Source of the DNA: Deltaproteobacteria bacterium
GTDB taxonomy: Bacteria; Desulfobacterota; Binatia; HRBIN30; JACQVA1
Direction of reading: 5' to 3'
Assembly: GCA_016178705.1 (NCBI GenBank)
Contig: JACOST010000002.1
Span: 17,028-81,027 of the forward strand
DNA: 64,000 nt
The position numbers were made by a program, and so were the translations under genes. The notes under the pieces are model-generated. The model was given only the letters and a program-made list of their open reading frames with translations, did no database searches and was not told the DNA's origin. Shown in pieces: positions 34,262-46,425 of this stretch (positions are counted from its first letter, which is position 1; every line of letters starts with the position of its first letter).

Positions 34262-35581
34262 CTATTGTCCCAAGCTGTCCTCGATGCGGATGGCGACGGA
34301 CTTTCCGCGGACAGCGGCGAGTCGATCGATCGCGCGGAGCGCGCGCCGCAAGCGGTCCTCGCGGGCGTGATGGGTGCGGATGACGATCGGCACACTAGCG
34401 CCGTCTTCGCGGCCCTTTTGAATCACCGACGCGATCGAAATCTCCTGACTGCCCAAGATTCCCGCAATGCGCGCCAGCACGCCCGGCCGATCTTTGACGA
34501 TGAAGCGTAGATAGAACTCGCTGGTCAGCGCGCCAAGCGGTTTGATGCGCACATGTCGCTGCGTCGCCAGTGGGTAACCGAGCGGCTTGACGCGCCCCCG
34601 GCTGCCGCGCAAGCGATTGCGCGCCACTTCCATGAGGTCAGCCACCACTGCGGTTGCCGTCGGCATCATGCCTGCGCCCAACCCGAGATACATGCTGGCA
34701 CCGAGGGCTTCGCCCCGCACAGCGATCGCATTGAGGGCACCGTTGACATCGGCCAGCAAGTGCGTGCGCGGCACCATCGCCGGCTGCACCCACGCTTCGA
34801 TCCCGTCGCGGTCTTCCTTGGCCACCGCGAGCAGCTTGATGACGTAGCCAAAGTCCTTGGCGTAGTTGATGTCGAGTTGGCTCACCTCGCGAATGCCGGC
34901 GGTCGGAATGTCCTTCAATTGCACGCGCGCGCCGAGCGCCAGTTGTATCAACAGCGTCAGCTTGTGTGCCGCATCGATGCCGTCGATGTCGTAGTGTGGG
35001 TTCGCTTCAGCCAAACCGGCCGCCTGCGCCGCGCGCAACACTTCATCGAACTCGCCGCCCTGATTGGTCATGGTGCTGAGGATGTAGTTCGAGGTGCCGT
35101 TGACGATGCCGTAGACCGCGCGGTTGTGATCGGCGGCGAGACCTTCCTTGAGCACGCGAATGATCGGAATGCCGCCGCCGACGCTGGCTTCGAAACCGAT
35201 GTCGACACCGGCCCGCTCCACCGCGCTGAAGATCTCGCGGCCATGCACAGCCAGCAGCGCCTTGTTCGCTGTCACCACGTCCTTGCCGTTGGCGATCGCC
35301 TGCAGCACAAAGCGGCGCGCTGGTTCATAACCACCCATCAACTCAATGACGATGTCGATCGATGGATCGTTGAGCAGCGCGATGGCGTCGTTACTGAGAA
35401 TCTTGCGGTTGATCTTGACGCCACGATCGGTCTTCAAATCGAGGTCGGCGATGCGCGTGATCGCCACGATGGCGCCAAGCTTCTCGCGGATCTGGCGCTG
35501 CTGGCGTTGCAGCAGCCTGATCACTCCGGTGCCGATGGTGCCGAACCCGATCAGCCCGACTCGAATCGTTGGTGTCAACAC
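34262..35581 (-). CDS. hom: Homoserine dehydrogenase with ACT domain
   Basis: The protein is 439 aa from a GTG at 35581. The NAD(P) motif GLIGFGTIGTGV lies at the N-terminus; VTANKALLAVHG and the active-site segment GIVNGTSNYILSTM with DIDGIDAAHKL define the family. A C-terminal ACT domain (FIVKDRPGVLARIAGILGSQ) suggests threonine feedback. It catalyses the aspartate-semialdehyde to homoserine step of Thr/Met synthesis. The frame extends to 35677 within alaC; the GTG start 4 bases after the alaC stop gives the normal length. Confidence 0.95.
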   Translation of the reverse strand: MLTPTIRVGLIGFGTIGTGVIRLLQRQQRQIREKLGAIVAITRIADLDLKTDRGVKINRKILSNDAIALLNDPSIDIVIELMGGYEPARRFVLQAIANGKDVVTANKALLAVHGREIFSAVERAGVDIGFEASVGGGIPIIRVLKEGLAADHNRAVYGIVNGTSNYILSTMTNQGGEFDEVLRAAQAAGLAEANPHYDIDGIDAAHKLTLLIQLALGARVQLKDIPTAGIREVSQLDINYAKDFGYVIKLLAVAKEDRDGIEAWVQPAMVPRTHLLADVNGALNAIAVRGEALGASMYLGLGAGMMPTATAVVADLMEVARNRLRGSRGRVKPLGYPLATQRHVRIKPLGALTSEFYLRFIVKDRPGVLARIAGILGSQEISIASVIQKGREDGASVPIVIRTHHAREDRLRRALRAIDRLAAVRGKSVAIRIEDSLGQ

Positions 35582-35585
35582 GGCG

Positions 35586-36785
35586 TCAAGCGGTGGCGCG
35601 CGCGGCGCTGGTATCGCCGAGACTGAGCGCGCGGCGGATGCCGCGCACCGCCTGGCGGGTGCGATGCTCGTTCTCAATCAGGGCGAAGCGCACGTACTGA
35701 TCGCCGTAGGCGCCGAAGCCGATCCCCGGCGACACCGCGACCTTCGCTTCCTTCAGCAGAAATTTCGAAAACTCGAGCGATCCCATATCGACAAAGTCAT
35801 CCGGAATCTTCGCCCACACGAACATGGTGGCCTTGGGCTTGGCAACCGCCCAGCCCGCGCGGTTGAGTCCCTCGACCAAGGAATCGCGACGACTGCGATA
35901 CATCGTGCGAATCTCTTCGACGCAATCTTGCGGCCCGTTGAGCGCCTGGATCGCGGCGATCTGCACCGGCTGGAAGATGCCGTAGTCGACGTAGCTCTTC
36001 AGCCGCGCCAGCGCCGCCACCATCTCCGGATTGCCGACCATGAACCCAACGCGCCAGCCCGGCATGTTGTAGCTCTTCGACATGGTGAAGAACTCGACAC
36101 CCAAATCTTTCGCGCCCTTCACTTGCAGGAAGCTTGGAGGCTGATAGCCGTCGAACGTCAGGTCGGCGTATGCGAGATCGTGCACCACCATCAGGTCGTG
36201 CTCGCGGGCGAAGTCGACAATACGTTCGAAAAAAGCGAGATCCACAACCTCGGTGGTCGGGTTGTGTGGGAAGTTGAGGATGAGCATCTTCGGCTTCGGC
36301 CAACTCTGCCGAATCGCCTCAACCAAATTGGCGAAGAAATCGCTGCCGGGCACCAACGGCACACTGCGCAGATCGCCGCCGGCAATAATCACCGAGTACT
36401 GATGGATGGGATACGTCGGACTCGGGCACAGCACCACGTCGCCGGGGCCGAGCACGGCGATCGCAAGATGCGCGATGCCTTCCTTTGAACCGATGGTGAC
36501 GACCGCTTCGCTGTCGGGATCGAGATCGACATCATAGCGCCGGCGATACCAATCGCAGATGGCCACCCGCAGCTTGTAGATCCCGCGTGAGACTGAGTAA
36601 CGATAGTTTGCCGGGTTCTGCGCCGCTTCGAGCAGCTTGCTGACGATGTGCGGCGGCGTCGCGCCGTCGGGGTTGCCCAATCCGAAGTCGATGATGTCAT
36701 CCCCTGCCCGCCGCGCCGCATGCTTCAGATCATTGACGATGTTGAAAATGTACGGCGGCAGCCGCTGGATGCGGGGAAAATCCAT
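35586..36785 (-). CDS. alaC: Alanine transaminase AlaC-like class I aminotransferase
   Basis: The protein is 399 aa, collinear with E. coli AlaC/Yfd[50 protein letters not shown], and the PLP lysine in [16 protein letters not shown]. It likely converts pyruvate plus glutamate to alanine and 2-oxoglutarate. Some close relatives act in methionine or lysine pathways, and the placement directly before hom keeps that open. The start at 36785 is unambiguous. Confidence 0.88.
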   Translation of the reverse strand: MDFPRIQRLPPYIFNIVNDLKHAARRAGDDIIDFGLGNPDGATPPHIVSKLLEAAQNPANYRYSVSRGIYKLRVAICDWYRRRYDVDLDPDSEAVVTIGSKEGIAHLAIAVLGPGDVVLCPSPTYPIHQYSVIIAGGDLRSVPLVPGSDFFANLVEAIRQSWPKPKMLILNFPHNPTTEVVDLAFFERIVDFAREHDLMVVHDLAYADLTFDGYQPPSFLQVKGAKDLGVEFFTMSKSYNMPGWRVGFMVGNPEMVAALARLKSYVDYGIFQPVQIAAIQALNGPQDCVEEIRTMYRSRRDSLVEGLNRAGWAVAKPKATMFVWAKIPDDFVDMGSLEFSKFLLKEAKVAVSPGIGFGAYGDQYVRFALIENEHRTRQAVRGIRRALSLGDTSAARATA

Positions 36786-36914
36786 GTTGCTCGGCTTGTA
36801 ATCAATTCGGACCGAGCGCGCAAATTGAGATTTTCAACGGATGAAGGTGAACTCGCGACGAAGGCACCAGGCACCGCGACCTATGCGAGGCGAATCAATC
36901 TTGGCCGGACAAGT

Positions 36915-37064
36915 CTCACCACGAAGGCACGAAGCGCACGAAAAGAACTGGCGAAGGAGAATTTCATGAGTCCCAGCTTCAACTCATTGCCAATGAGGCT
37001 ACGACCAGCCGCCCGAGAGCATTTCCGAGGCCGTCCTTCGTGATCTTCGTGCTTTCGTGGTGAG
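36915..37064. repeat. Intergenic inverted-repeat element, copy B
   Basis: The left arm starts CTCACCACGAAGGCACGAAG; the right arm (to 37064) is its near-perfect reverse complement, ending in CTTTCGTGGTGAG. Arms are ~30 bases with a (N)CACGAAG unit; the centre is unrelated. The element fills about half of the 306-bp gap between alaC and recG, in which no gene is seen. Confidence 0.8.
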
Positions 37065-37091
37065 CTCCAATTGTCACATCGCAATTGATTC

Positions 37092-39623
37092 TCACCCGAT
37101 CTCCGCCAGTTCCAATCGTCCCGCCCAGCGGTGGCGGAGGACGGCGCGGAGTTGTGCGGACTCGGGACTGCTCAACGTCGGATCGTGTGCGAGCCAGCCC
37201 TGTGCGGCGCGGCGGGCTTCGTCGAGCATGCGGCTGTCGCGGATGAGATTGGTAACGCGAAAATCCGGCAACCCAGATTGGCGCGTGCCGATGAAATCCC
37301 CCGGGCCGCGGATCTCCAAATCGATCTCGGCGATCTTGAAGCCGTCAGTCGTGCGCTCCATCGCCTTGAGGCGGCGGTACGCATCGTCGCCTGCGTAGGC
37401 GGGGCCGACGAGAATGCACGTCGAGGCGTCGCTACCGCGGCCGACTCGCCCGCGCAATTGATGGAGTTGCGCCAGTCCGAACCGCTCGGCGTGCTCGACC
37501 ACCATCACCGTTGCGTTCGGCACGTCGATGCCGACTTCGATCACCGTGGTACTCACCAGCAACTGCAGATCACCCGCCTTGAAGCGACGCATCACCTGAT
37601 CCTTCTCGCGGCCCTTCATGCGGCCATGAATCAGGCCGACGCGATAGTCGGCGAAGACGGTGCGCGCCAGCTCATTGGCCATCGTGGTCGCGTCACGCAG
37701 CTCCGCTTTGTCGCTCGCATCGACCAGCGGATACACAACGTAGCCCTGTCGGCCGGCGTCGAGTTCGCGCTTCGCCAATGCGTAGACTTTCTGCCGATCG
37801 CTTTCGCGAAAGACCAGCGTGCGGATTGCTTGCCGCCCCGGCGGCAACTCGTCGAGCAGCGAGACATCGAGATCGCCGTACAGCGTCATCGCCAGCGTGC
37901 GCGGGATCGGCGTAGCGCTGAGCAACAGAATGTCCGGCGGCGGAGCCGCACCGCCGCCGCTCAGGCCGCGCAAGGCCGCACGCTGCAACACCCCGAAGCG
38001 ATGCTGCTCGTCGATCACGCCGAGTCCCACCGCTTTGAAGCGGACACCGTCCTGGATCAACGCGTGCGTGCCGACCGCGATCTGAATGTCGCCAGATTCA
38101 AAACCGGCTTCGATCTCGCGCCGTCGCGCGCGCGGCACCTCGCCGGTCAGCAACGCGGCGCGCAGTCCCAGCGTCTCAGCCCACTGTCCGACGGTGCTGA
38201 AGTGCTGTTCGGCAAGCAATTCGGTCGGCGCCATGAACGCCGCCTGCAGTCCATTTTCGATCGCCACTAGCGCGGCGAACAGCGCCACGATGGTTTTGCC
38301 GCTGCCGACGTCGCCTTGCACGAGGCGATGCATCGGATGCGGCGCCTTGAGATCGGCGTAGATCTCGCCGATCACGCGCTGCTGCGCGGCGGTGAGCGCG
38401 AACGGCAGCTGCGCCGTGAGTCGATCCGTCAACTCGCCGCGTCGTGGCAGCGAACGGCCGGCCTCGATCGCAATCGAGCGCCGCTTCAACGCCAAGCCGA
38501 GTTGCAGGTAGAAGAGTTCGTCGAACACCAGGCTGCGATGCCCCATTGATGCGAACGTGTTCAGCCGCATCACATCGGCATCGCGTGCCGGTCGATGCAC
38601 CACTTCCATCGCGTGTGTGAGGTCGGCGACACGCATCTGCTTCGCGACCGATTCGGGCAACGCGCTTGGCACGCGCGCCGCCCATTCGCCGACCGCTTGC
38701 TGCACGATCTTGCGCATCACGCCGACGCTCATCGCCGCCGGCTTGTTGTACACCGGCAGAATCCCCTGCCCGCCCGCATCGGGATCGGTCTCGATCTCCG
38801 GGTGAACAATGCGCTTCAAACCGCTCGGTGCGCCTTCAACCTTGCCGTGGACCAACACGCGCTGGCCAACCTTAAAGCGATTCTTGAAGTAGGCGACCTG
38901 GTGGTACCAGGTGAGCGCGAGCAATCCACTGTCGTCGCGCAGCGAGCCTTCGAGGATGCGGCGTTGGCTGCGCCCGACGTGGCGCTCATCGAGGTGCGCA
39001 ATCTCGCCAATCACACTGCCCTCTTCGCCGACGCGCAGCTCGCGCACGGTGCGTAGTGTGCGCCGGTCTTCGTAGCGAAAGGGCAAATGATAGAGCAGGT
39101 CCTCAACCGTACGCAGACCAAGCTTGCGAAACTGATCGGCCCGCTGCGGCCCAACACCACGCACGAATTGAACGGACTGCTTGAGCGCGTCGAGGCTGGT
39201 CGCGAAATCCCCGTCGCTGCGGTGATACGTTGGGGTCGGCTGTACCGCCGCTGCTGCCGCCGGCGGTTCGGGCGAGCGCGACACTCGCCCGCTCGCCCCC
39301 GAAGATGCAATCGCCGATGCGGGCAATCCCAACGACGCGACCACCTCACGCACGGCGCGCGCCCACTCAGTGCGATCCGCCGGCGGCTGACTTGCGTACT
39401 GTTCCAGCGCCGCGCACAGTTCGCTGACGTGATCGCGTTGCGCGGCCGGCACCTGATCGAGCAGCGCACGCCCGCGCGCGGCCAACGCCGCCGCCGGCAC
39501 GCTGACCGCCGCGCGCGGGTTGCGCAGCAGGAAGTCCAGCGGCGCCGCCACCGCTGCGATAAAACTACTCAGCGCGTCCGCGTCAGCTCCGGGCACCGAT
39601 GCGGGGTTCGTGCGCGACGGCAC
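37092..39623 (-). CDS. recG: ATP-dependent DNA helicase RecG
   Basis: The protein is 843 aa, longer than the ~690-aa E. coli enzyme because of a ~150-residue N-terminal extension (Ala/Pro-rich linker before [17 protein letters not shown]). The wedge domain is followed by helicase motifs: Walker [28 protein letters not shown] and QLRGRVGRG. RecG remodels stalled forks and recombination junctions. The GTG at 39623 has AGGAG upstream and lies inside the 3' end of carB (41-base overlap), so recG ends the pyr transcript. Confidence 0.96.
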   Translation of the reverse strand: MPSRTNPASVPGADADALSSFIAAVAAPLDFLLRNPRAAVSVPAAALAARGRALLDQVPAAQRDHVSELCAALEQYASQPPADRTEWARAVREVVASLGLPASAIASSGASGRVSRSPEPPAAAAAVQPTPTYHRSDGDFATSLDALKQSVQFVRGVGPQRADQFRKLGLRTVEDLLYHLPFRYEDRRTLRTVRELRVGEEGSVIGEIAHLDERHVGRSQRRILEGSLRDDSGLLALTWYHQVAYFKNRFKVGQRVLVHGKVEGAPSGLKRIVHPEIETDPDAGGQGILPVYNKPAAMSVGVMRKIVQQAVGEWAARVPSALPESVAKQMRVADLTHAMEVVHRPARDADVMRLNTFASMGHRSLVFDELFYLQLGLALKRRSIAIEAGRSLPRRGELTDRLTAQLPFALTAAQQRVIGEIYADLKAPHPMHRLVQGDVGSGKTIVALFAALVAIENGLQAAFMAPTELLAEQHFSTVGQWAETLGLRAALLTGEVPRARRREIEAGFESGDIQIAVGTHALIQDGVRFKAVGLGVIDEQHRFGVLQRAALRGLSGGGAAPPPDILLLSATPIPRTLAMTLYGDLDVSLLDELPPGRQAIRTLVFRESDRQKVYALAKRELDAGRQGYVVYPLVDASDKAELRDATTMANELARTVFADYRVGLIHGRMKGREKDQVMRRFKAGDLQLLVSTTVIEVGIDVPNATVMVVEHAERFGLAQLHQLRGRVGRGSDASTCILVGPAYAGDDAYRRLKAMERTTDGFKIAEIDLEIRGPGDFIGTRQSGLPDFRVTNLIRDSRMLDEARRAAQGWLAHDPTLSSPESAQLRAVLRHRWAGRLELAEIG

Positions 39624-42600
39624 GGTGATACTCCTGCAGCGGGCAGACGCGCAGCGCTTCGCGCCGCAAACACGCGACGCCTTCTGCGGCGGCGGCAGCA
39701 GCCGCGACGGTGGTGAAGTACGGCACTCGACACTCCAGTGCGCTGCGTCGAATCGAGTACGAATCTTGATGCGATCCGATCCCCATCGGTGTGTTGATCA
39801 CCATCGCAATGTCGCCGGCACGAATCGCGTCGACCGTATGCGGGCTGCCGTCGGCGACCTTGTTGATGGTCGACACCTTGAGTCCACCGTCGCGCAGACA
39901 CGCAGCCGTGCCCGCCGTCGCCAGCAAGCGGAATCCTTCCTGCACCAAGCGCCGTGCGATCAACAGCACCGCGGGCTTGTCTTCGTCAGGTACGCTAATA
40001 AACGCCGTGCCACTGACCGGCAACACGTTTCCCGCGGCGATCTGCGCCTTGGCGAACGCCGCGCCGAAGGTGCGATCGATGCCCATCACCTCGCCGGTCG
40101 ATTTCATTTCCGGCCCGAGCAGCGTGTCGACGTTGGCGAATTTCGCGAACGGAAACACCGCTTCCTTCACCGAGATATGCGAGGGGATGATCTCTTCGGT
40201 GAAGCCAAGTTCGCGCAGAGATTTGCCGAGCATGACGCGCGCGGCCAGCTTCGCCAGCGGCGCGCCGATCGCTTTGCTGACGAACGGCACCGTGCGCGAC
40301 GCGCGCGGGTTCACTTCGAGAATGTACACAGCCTCACCCTTCACCGCGAACTGCACGTTCATCAAGCCGATGACTCCGAGTTCGCGGGCCAGTGCCTGAG
40401 TTTGGCGCCGGACTTCATTCTGCACCGCCATCGGTACCGTGGTCGGCGGCAACGAACACGCGCTATCGCCCGAATGCACGCCGGCGCGTTCAATGTGCTC
40501 CATGATGCCGCCCACTACCACCAGCTCGCCATCGCTGATCGCGTCCACGTCTAGTTCGATGGCGTCTTCTAGAAATTTATCGATCAGCACCGGACGGTCC
40601 GCCGCCAGGTCGACCGCGCGCGCCATGTAGCCACGCAGCGCCGACTCTTCGTACACGATTTCCATCGCCCGTCCGCCGAGAACGTACGATGGCCGCACGA
40701 GGACCGGGTATCCGATGCTGGCCGCGATTCGTACGGCATCATCCACCGTGCGCGCGATACCGTTCGCCGGCTGCTTGAGACCCAGATGGGTCAGCATCGC
40801 GGCGAAGCGCTCACGGTCCTCCGCGCGATCGATGGCGTCGGGCGAGGTGCCGAGGATCTTCACCCCGGCCTGTTCGAGCGGCACGGAGAGCTTCAACGGC
40901 GTCTGGCCACCGAACTGGACGATCACGCCATGCGGCTTTTCGCGCGCGATGATGCCGAGCACGTCCTCGCGCGTCAGCGGCTCGAAGTAGAGTTTGTCGG
41001 ACGTATCGTAGTCGGTGCTGACGGTCTCCGGGTTGCAATTGACCATGATGGTCTCGTACCCGTCTTCCCTCAACGCGAACGCGGCGTGCACGCAGCAGTA
41101 ATCAAACTCGATGCCTTGGCCAATGCGATTGGGGCCGCCGCCGAGGATCATCACCTTCTTGCGGCTGGTTACGGCCGACTCGTCTTCGTCATCGTACGTC
41201 GAGTAGAGATACGGCGTGAACGCCGCGAACTCGGCGCCACAGGTATCGACCATCTTGTAGACCGGTTCGATGCCGGCGCGCAGCCGTGCCTGGCGAATGT
41301 CCTCCTCCGTCCCGCCGGTAAGTTGAGCGAGACGAATGTCGGAGAAACCCATGGCCTTGGCGCGTCGCAGCACGTCGGTCTGGGTCGCGCCGACACCGGA
41401 GGTGCGGATCTCCTCTTCGAAAGAGACAATTTGACGGATGTTCCCCAGGAACCACGGATCGATCTTTGAAAGCTCGAAAATGCGCTCGGTGGAGAAGCCG
41501 GCGCGATAGGCTTCAGCGATGTACCAGAGGCGGCGGGCGGCTGGCACGCGCAAGCGTTCTTCCAGTTCCGCTCCTGAGGATTTCGTCCCGCGCCCTTTGT
41601 CGTCGAAGCCGTACGAGTCGATTTCGAGCGAGCGAATCGCCTTCTGCAGCGACTCCTTGAAGGTCCGACCGATCGCCATCGCTTCGCCGACCGACTTCAT
41701 CTGCGGTCCGAGCCGGTCGGCCGCGGCGGGAAATTTTTCGAACGTGAAGCGCGGAATCTTGGTGACCACGTAGTCGATCGTCGGCTCGAACGACGCCGGC
41801 GTCTCGCGCGTGATGTCGTTGCGAATCTCGTCGAGCGTGAAGCCGACTGCCAGCTTCGCCGCAATCTTCGCGATCGGGAAGCCGGTCGCTTTGCTCGCCA
41901 GCGCCGAGCTGCGCGACACGCGCGGATTCATTTCGATGATCACCAGTCGCCCGTTGTCGGGGTGGACGGCGAATTGAATGTTCGATCCTCCCGTATCGAC
42001 ACCGATCTCGCGGATGATGGCGAGCGCGGCGTTGCGCATGATTTGATATTCCTTGTCGGTGAGCGTCTGCGCCGGCGCCACCGTGATGCTGTCACCGGTG
42101 TGTACGCCCAAGGCATCGAAGTTTTCGATCGAGCAGATGATGACGACGTTGTCCTTCACGTCGCGCATCACTTCGAGTTCGAACTCCTTCCATCCGGCGA
42201 TCGATTCTTCGATCAACACTTCGCTGGTCGGTGAGGCATCGAGTCCCCACCGCACCACGGTCTCGAACTCTTCCGGCGTGTTGACGATCCCACCGCCGGT
42301 GCCGCCCAACGTCCGCGACGGCCGGACGATGAGCGGCAACCCGAGTTGATCGCGCACCGCGACGGCATCTTCAAACGTATGCGCGTAACCGCTGCGCGGC
42401 AGATCGAGGCCGATGCGCTCCATCGCCGCTTTGAACAGGTCGCGATCTTCCGCCTTCTTGATCGCCGGCAGCTTGGCGCCAATCAGCTCGACGTTGTAGC
42501 GATCGAGGATGCCGCGCTCGGCAAGCTCGATCGCCATGTTGAGCCCCGTCTGCCCGCCGATGGTCGGCAGCAGCGCGTCGGGCCGCTCCGTCGCAATGAT

Positions 42601-42828
42601 CTGCTCCAGCATCTCCACGGTGATCGGCTCGATGTACGTGCGATCGGCGAAATCGGGATCGGTCATGATCGTCGCCGGGTTCGAGTTGATGAGGATGACC
42701 TTGAAGCCTTCCTCCTTGAGCGCCTTGCACGCCTGCGTACCCGAGTAGTCGAACTCGCACGCCTGGCCGATCACGATGGGGCCTGAACCGATGAGGAGGA
42801 TCGAGTGGATGTCAGTGCGTTTGGGCAT
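39583..42828 (-). CDS. carB: Carbamoyl-phosphate synthase large subunit
   Basis: The protein is 1081 aa, full length. Two ATP-grasp halves are visible ([20 protein letters not shown] near the start; [17 protein letters not shown] in the middle), and the C-terminal MGS-like allosteric domain begins near [13 protein letters not shown]. With CarA it makes carbamoyl phosphate for pyrimidine and arginine synthesis. It follows carA after 137 bases containing the double palindrome at 42858-42936, which might affect readthrough. Confidence 0.98.
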   Translation of the reverse strand: MPKRTDIHSILLIGSGPIVIGQACEFDYSGTQACKALKEEGFKVILINSNPATIMTDPDFADRTYIEPITVEMLEQIIATERPDALLPTIGGQTGLNMAIELAERGILDRYNVELIGAKLPAIKKAEDRDLFKAAMERIGLDLPRSGYAHTFEDAVAVRDQLGLPLIVRPSRTLGGTGGGIVNTPEEFETVVRWGLDASPTSEVLIEESIAGWKEFELEVMRDVKDNVVIICSIENFDALGVHTGDSITVAPAQTLTDKEYQIMRNAALAIIREIGVDTGGSNIQFAVHPDNGRLVIIEMNPRVSRSSALASKATGFPIAKIAAKLAVGFTLDEIRNDITRETPASFEPTIDYVVTKIPRFTFEKFPAAADRLGPQMKSVGEAMAIGRTFKESLQKAIRSLEIDSYGFDDKGRGTKSSGAELEERLRVPAARRLWYIAEAYRAGFSTERIFELSKIDPWFLGNIRQIVSFEEEIRTSGVGATQTDVLRRAKAMGFSDIRLAQLTGGTEEDIRQARLRAGIEPVYKMVDTCGAEFAAFTPYLYSTYDDEDESAVTSRKKVMILGGGPNRIGQGIEFDYCCVHAAFALREDGYETIMVNCNPETVSTDYDTSDKLYFEPLTREDVLGIIAREKPHGVIVQFGGQTPLKLSVPLEQAGVKILGTSPDAIDRAEDRERFAAMLTHLGLKQPANGIARTVDDAVRIAASIGYPVLVRPSYVLGGRAMEIVYEESALRGYMARAVDLAADRPVLIDKFLEDAIELDVDAISDGELVVVGGIMEHIERAGVHSGDSACSLPPTTVPMAVQNEVRRQTQALARELGVIGLMNVQFAVKGEAVYILEVNPRASRTVPFVSKAIGAPLAKLAARVMLGKSLRELGFTEEIIPSHISVKEAVFPFAKFANVDTLLGPEMKSTGEVMGIDRTFGAAFAKAQIAAGNVLPVSGTAFISVPDEDKPAVLLIARRLVQEGFRLLATAGTAACLRDGGLKVSTINKVADGSPHTVDAIRAGDIAMVINTPMGIGSHQDSYSIRRSALECRVPYFTTVAAAAAAAEGVACLRREALRVCPLQEYHRAVAHEPRIGARS

Positions 42829-42857
42829 GGCTTAACGCGATCTCTCGTCTCGTACCC

Positions 42858-42936
42858 GTAGGGGCGAGGCATGCCTCGCCCTCCTCGCCCTCGTGGGGGA
42901 GCCCCGCGCGACGGGCGACGCATGCGTCGCCCCTAC
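42858..42936. repeat. Double palindrome within an outer inverted repeat between carA and carB
   Basis: Outer arms GTAGGGGCGA (42858-42867) and TCGCCCCTAC (42927-42936) enclose two perfect 20-bp palindromes, at 42862-42881 (centre GGCATGCC) and 42913-42932 (centre CGCATGCG). This is a hairpin-rich element of the extragenic palindrome type. Similar GTAGGGGCG modules are frequent in environmental genomes (recollection, not searched). Confidence 0.85.
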
Positions 42937-42965
42937 ACTTGATTCCGACCATCCGCCACACCCCA

Positions 42966-44102
42966 TCAGCCATCAGCGCGAAACCCCATCATCTTCAAGA
43001 ACCGCACAAACAAATGATTCGCGTCGTGTGGACCGGGCGATGCCTCGGGATGGTACTGCACGGAGAACAGCGACGCGTCGGGTTTGGCGAGTCCCTCGAC
43101 GGTCTGGTCGTTCAGGTTCACGTGGGTCAGCTCGGCTGTCCCCTTCAGCGACTCGATGTCGACCGCGAATCCGTGGTTCTGGCTGGTGATCTCCACCTTG
43201 TGCGTAGTAAGGTCCATCACCGGTTGATTGCCGCCGTGATGACCGAACTTGAGTTTGTACGTGCGGCCGCCGAGCGCCAGGCCGAGCATCTGATGGCCGA
43301 GGCAGATGCCGAAGATCGGCCGCTTGCCGATCAGCTCGCGCACGATGCCGGCGTACGGTCCAACGTCGGGATCACCGGGACCGTTGGAAAGGAAGATGCC
43401 GTCGGGGTTCATGCTGAGCGTTTCCGCCGCCGAGGCGGTGGCCGGCACGACGCGCACACGGCAGCCCGCGGTGACGAGATTGCGCAGGATGTTCCGCTTG
43501 ATGCCGTAGTCGTAGGCGATCACGAAGGGTCCCTGGTCTCTGGTTTGTGGTCTCTGGTTAGCGTGCTGGTAGCCTTGCTCCAACGACCACGTTGACTCGT
43601 CCCATTCGTACGGCTTTGCGCAGGTGACTTCTTTCACCAAGTCGCGTCCGATCAATCCTGGCGATGCCTTCGCCTTCGCGACTAGTGCCTGCGGGTTGAG
43701 GTCGGTGGTCGACAGCACGGCTTCTTGCGCCCCGTGTTCGCGCAGCCGCCGCACTAACGCGCGCGTGTCGATGCCTTGGATCGCTGGAATCCTGTTCGCG
43801 ACGAGGTACTCGCGCAAACTCTGCTGCGCGCGCCAGTTACTCGGCTGCTCCCAATACTCCTTGACGATGAAGCCTTGCAGGAACGGCCGACTCGATTCCA
43901 CATCCTCGCGGTTCACCCCGACGTTGCCGATCTCCGGATACGTCATCGCGACGAGTTGCCCGCGATACGATGGATCGGTGAGGATCTCCTGATAGCCGGT
44001 CATCGAGGTATTGAAGACCACTTCGCCGACCGCTTCGCCGGCCGCGCCGAACGACTCGCCCGTAAACACCGTCCCGTCGGCGAGCGCCAACATCGCCTTC
44101 AT
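42966..44102 (-). CDS. carA: Carbamoyl-phosphate synthase small subunit (glutaminase)
   Basis: The protein is 378 aa from the ATG at 44102. The N-terminal CarA domain ([28 protein letters not shown]) precedes a class I glutamine amidotransferase with nucleophile Cys in [16 protein letters not shown] and the downstream His/Glu in [13 protein letters not shown]. It supplies ammonia to CarB. The ATG overlaps the pyrC stop (ATGA), indicating coupling. Confidence 0.97.
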   Translation of the reverse strand: MKAMLALADGTVFTGESFGAAGEAVGEVVFNTSMTGYQEILTDPSYRGQLVAMTYPEIGNVGVNREDVESSRPFLQGFIVKEYWEQPSNWRAQQSLREYLVANRIPAIQGIDTRALVRRLREHGAQEAVLSTTDLNPQALVAKAKASPGLIGRDLVKEVTCAKPYEWDESTWSLEQGYQHANQRPQTRDQGPFVIAYDYGIKRNILRNLVTAGCRVRVVPATASAAETLSMNPDGIFLSNGPGDPDVGPYAGIVRELIGKRPIFGICLGHQMLGLALGGRTYKLKFGHHGGNQPVMDLTTHKVEITSQNHGFAVDIESLKGTAELTHVNLNDQTVEGLAKPDASLFSVQYHPEASPGPHDANHLFVRFLKMMGFRADG

Positions 44103-45412
44103 GCGGATTTCCTCTTGCGCTCGTTGGCGGCGATGCGATGTATGACACGTCCACCGACAATGGTGGCGATGGCCTGCCCGACCATGTCCCAGCCGCCGAA
44201 GGGCGTGTTGCGACTCTTCGATTGCAGCCGCGCCGGATCCACGTGCCATTTGCGCTTGGGATCGATGATCGTCACGTCAGCCGGTGCGCCGACTGCAAGG
44301 GAGCCGCCCGGAATGCCGAGAATCCTCGCCGGATTGGTGCTCATCGCCCGCACCAACACGTCGATGCTGATGCCCGCCTCCGCGCTCATTTTGAGCGCGA
44401 GCGGAACCGCGGTTTCCAGGCCGATGATGCCGTTGAGCGCGGCGTCGAACTCGACCTCCTTCTCGTCACGATGATGGGGCGCATGATCAGTGGCGATCAC
44501 GTCGAGTGTGCCATCGCGCACGCCGTCGCGCACTGCCGCGACGTCTTTCGCGGTTCGCAGGGGAGGATTCATCTTGGCGTTGGTGTTGTAACCGTCGACC
44601 GCCTCTTCCGTAAGGGTGAAGTGGTGCGGCGAGGCTTCGCCCGTCACTGCCACACCACGCGCCTTGGCCGCACGAATTAGATCGATCGATCCCGCAGCAC
44701 TGACATGCGCGATGTGGACGCGGCCGCCGGTTTGCTCGGCGAGCGCGATGTCACGCGCGACCATCACGGTCTCGGCCGCCACCGGCATGCCCTTCAAACC
44801 GAGGCGGAGCGACACGGCGCCCTCATTCATCACGCCGCCATTGGCGAGGCCGCGATCCTCTTCGTGCGCGATCACCGGAATGCCGAACAGGCGCGTGTAC
44901 TCCAGTGCGCGTCGCATCAGCTCGCCGTCCATGATCGGCTGGCCGTCATCCGACACCGCGACGATGCCGGCTTGGCGCATCTCACCGATTTCGGCGAGTC
45001 GCTCACCCCGTAGTCCGGCCGTCACCGCCCCGATCGGATACACGTGCACGAGATTCACGGCACGCGCGCGCTCGATGATCGACGCCGTTACCGCGCCGGC
45101 GTCGTTCACCGGATTCGTGTTCGCCATGCAGGCCACCGCCGTGAACCCGCCCGCCGCGGCCGCGCGCGATCCGCTTTCGATCGTCTCCTTGTACTCATAA
45201 CCCGGTTCACGCAGGTGGACGTGCATGTCGATCAAACCCGGCAGGACCAAACAGCCGGCCGCATCGACGACCTCGCAGTCATTCGCAGCGATCGCGGCGG
45301 GCGCATCGATCGCCGCCACCACGCCGTCGCGCAGCAGCACGTCGCGTCGCGCGTTGAGCTGATTGGCCGGATCGACAACCGTGCCGCCGGTGATGAGCAC
45401 GGCGTTCTTCAT
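44099..45412 (-). CDS. pyrC: Dihydroorotase, class I PyrC-type
   Basis: The protein is 437 aa from the ATG at 45412. It has the metal-binding [10 protein letters not shown], with further zinc ligands in PVIAHEED and IAHVSAAGS, and the catalytic [14 protein letters not shown] and [10 protein letters not shown] are family signatures. It cyclises carbamoyl-aspartate in pyrimidine synthesis. The start overlaps the pyrB stop by four bases. The much longer open frame upstream is a shadow inside pyrB. Confidence 0.95.
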   Translation of the reverse strand: MKNAVLITGGTVVDPANQLNARRDVLLRDGVVAAIDAPAAIAANDCEVVDAAGCLVLPGLIDMHVHLREPGYEYKETIESGSRAAAAGGFTAVACMANTNPVNDAGAVTASIIERARAVNLVHVYPIGAVTAGLRGERLAEIGEMRQAGIVAVSDDGQPIMDGELMRRALEYTRLFGIPVIAHEEDRGLANGGVMNEGAVSLRLGLKGMPVAAETVMVARDIALAEQTGGRVHIAHVSAAGSIDLIRAAKARGVAVTGEASPHHFTLTEEAVDGYNTNAKMNPPLRTAKDVAAVRDGVRDGTLDVIATDHAPHHRDEKEVEFDAALNGIIGLETAVPLALKMSAEAGISIDVLVRAMSTNPARILGIPGGSLAVGAPADVTIIDPKRKWHVDPARLQSKSRNTPFGGWDMVGQAIATIVGGRVIHRIAANERKRKSA

Positions 45413-46422
45413 CCCGCCGATCTCCGCAACCGCGCCGGTTGCGCCGCTTCCAGCGGTTCGGTCGCTTCGCGACTTCGCGGCTCGATCGCTTCGCGGCTGC
45501 GATTGACGAGCAGAAAGAGCACCGCCATGCGCAGGGCGACGCCGTTGGTGACCTGGTCCATGATGACCGAATACGGACCATCGGCGACATCGCTGGCGAT
45601 CTCGACGCCGCGGTTGATCGGACCGGGGTGCATGATGAGCACCTCGCGCTGCGCCAACTTCACCACCGCCTCGGTCACGCAGAAGTAGCGCGAGTACTCG
45701 TCGAGGCTGGGGAAGAAATTCGCACCCATACGCTCGTGCTGAATCCGCAAGGTCATGATCACGTCGACGCCGCGCACGCCTTCGGCCAAGTCCGACGTGA
45801 TCGTCGCCCACTGGCTCAACTCGCGCGGCAGCAGCGTCGGCGGGCCAACCAAACGCACCTCGGCACCGAGCGCGCGCAGCGCATGCAGATTCGACCGCGC
45901 GACGCGGCTGTGCAGGATGTCGCCGACGATGGCGACCTTCAAGTTGTCGAGACTGCCGCGACGCTCGCGGATGGTGAGCAGATCGAGCAGGGCTTGCGTC
46001 GGATGTTCGTGCGACCCGTCGCCTGCATTGATGATCGGGCACTCGACGCGTTGGGCGAGGAAGTGCGGCGCCCCCGACGACGGATGGCGCAAGATGATGC
46101 CGTCGGGCCGCATCGCGGCGAGGTTGCGCGCGGTGTCGAGCAGCGTCTCGCCTTTGGTGACGCTGCTCGCCGCCGAACTCAGGCTGACGAAGTCGGCACT
46201 CATGCGCTTGGCTGCAATCTCGAACGACATGCGCGTGCGCGTGCTGGCTTCGTAGAACAGCGCCACGATGGTCTTGCCGCGCAGCGTCGGCACCTTCTTG
46301 ATCTCGCGCTCCGAGATCTCGCGGAACGACGACGCCGTGTCGAGGATGTAAAGTAGATCGGCGCGGCTCATCCCTTCGAGTCCGAGCAGGTGACGGGCGG
46401 TGAATGTCGGCTCATTCGCCAT
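45409..46422 (-). CDS. pyrB: Aspartate carbamoyltransferase catalytic subunit with repeat-derived C-terminal tail
   Basis: The protein is 337 aa from the ATG at 46422. The carbamoyl-phosphate site FYEASTRTRMSFE, the GDGSHEHPTQALLDLLT segment and IMHPGPINRGVEI are intact. Normal PyrB would end near VALRMAVLFLLV. Here ~30 extra residues follow, rich in SREA(I/T)EP repeats and Arg, matching repeated CGCTTCGCG DNA at ~45450-45510. No pyrI is present, so regulation is probably at transcription through PyrR. Confidence 0.94.
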   Translation of the reverse strand: MANEPTFTARHLLGLEGMSRADLLYILDTASSFREISEREIKKVPTLRGKTIVALFYEASTRTRMSFEIAAKRMSADFVSLSSAASSVTKGETLLDTARNLAAMRPDGIILRHPSSGAPHFLAQRVECPIINAGDGSHEHPTQALLDLLTIRERRGSLDNLKVAIVGDILHSRVARSNLHALRALGAEVRLVGPPTLLPRELSQWATITSDLAEGVRGVDVIMTLRIQHERMGANFFPSLDEYSRYFCVTEAVVKLAQREVLIMHPGPINRGVEIASDVADGPYSVIMDQVTNGVALRMAVLFLLVNRSREAIEPRSREATEPLEAAQPARLRRSAG

Positions 46423-46425
46423 CAA

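Noticed and set aside
45413..46042. N-terminal extension of the dihydroorotase frame
   Set aside because: Arg/Ala/His-rich shadow inside pyrB; the ATG at 45412 overlaps the pyrB stop and begins the family-typical sequence.
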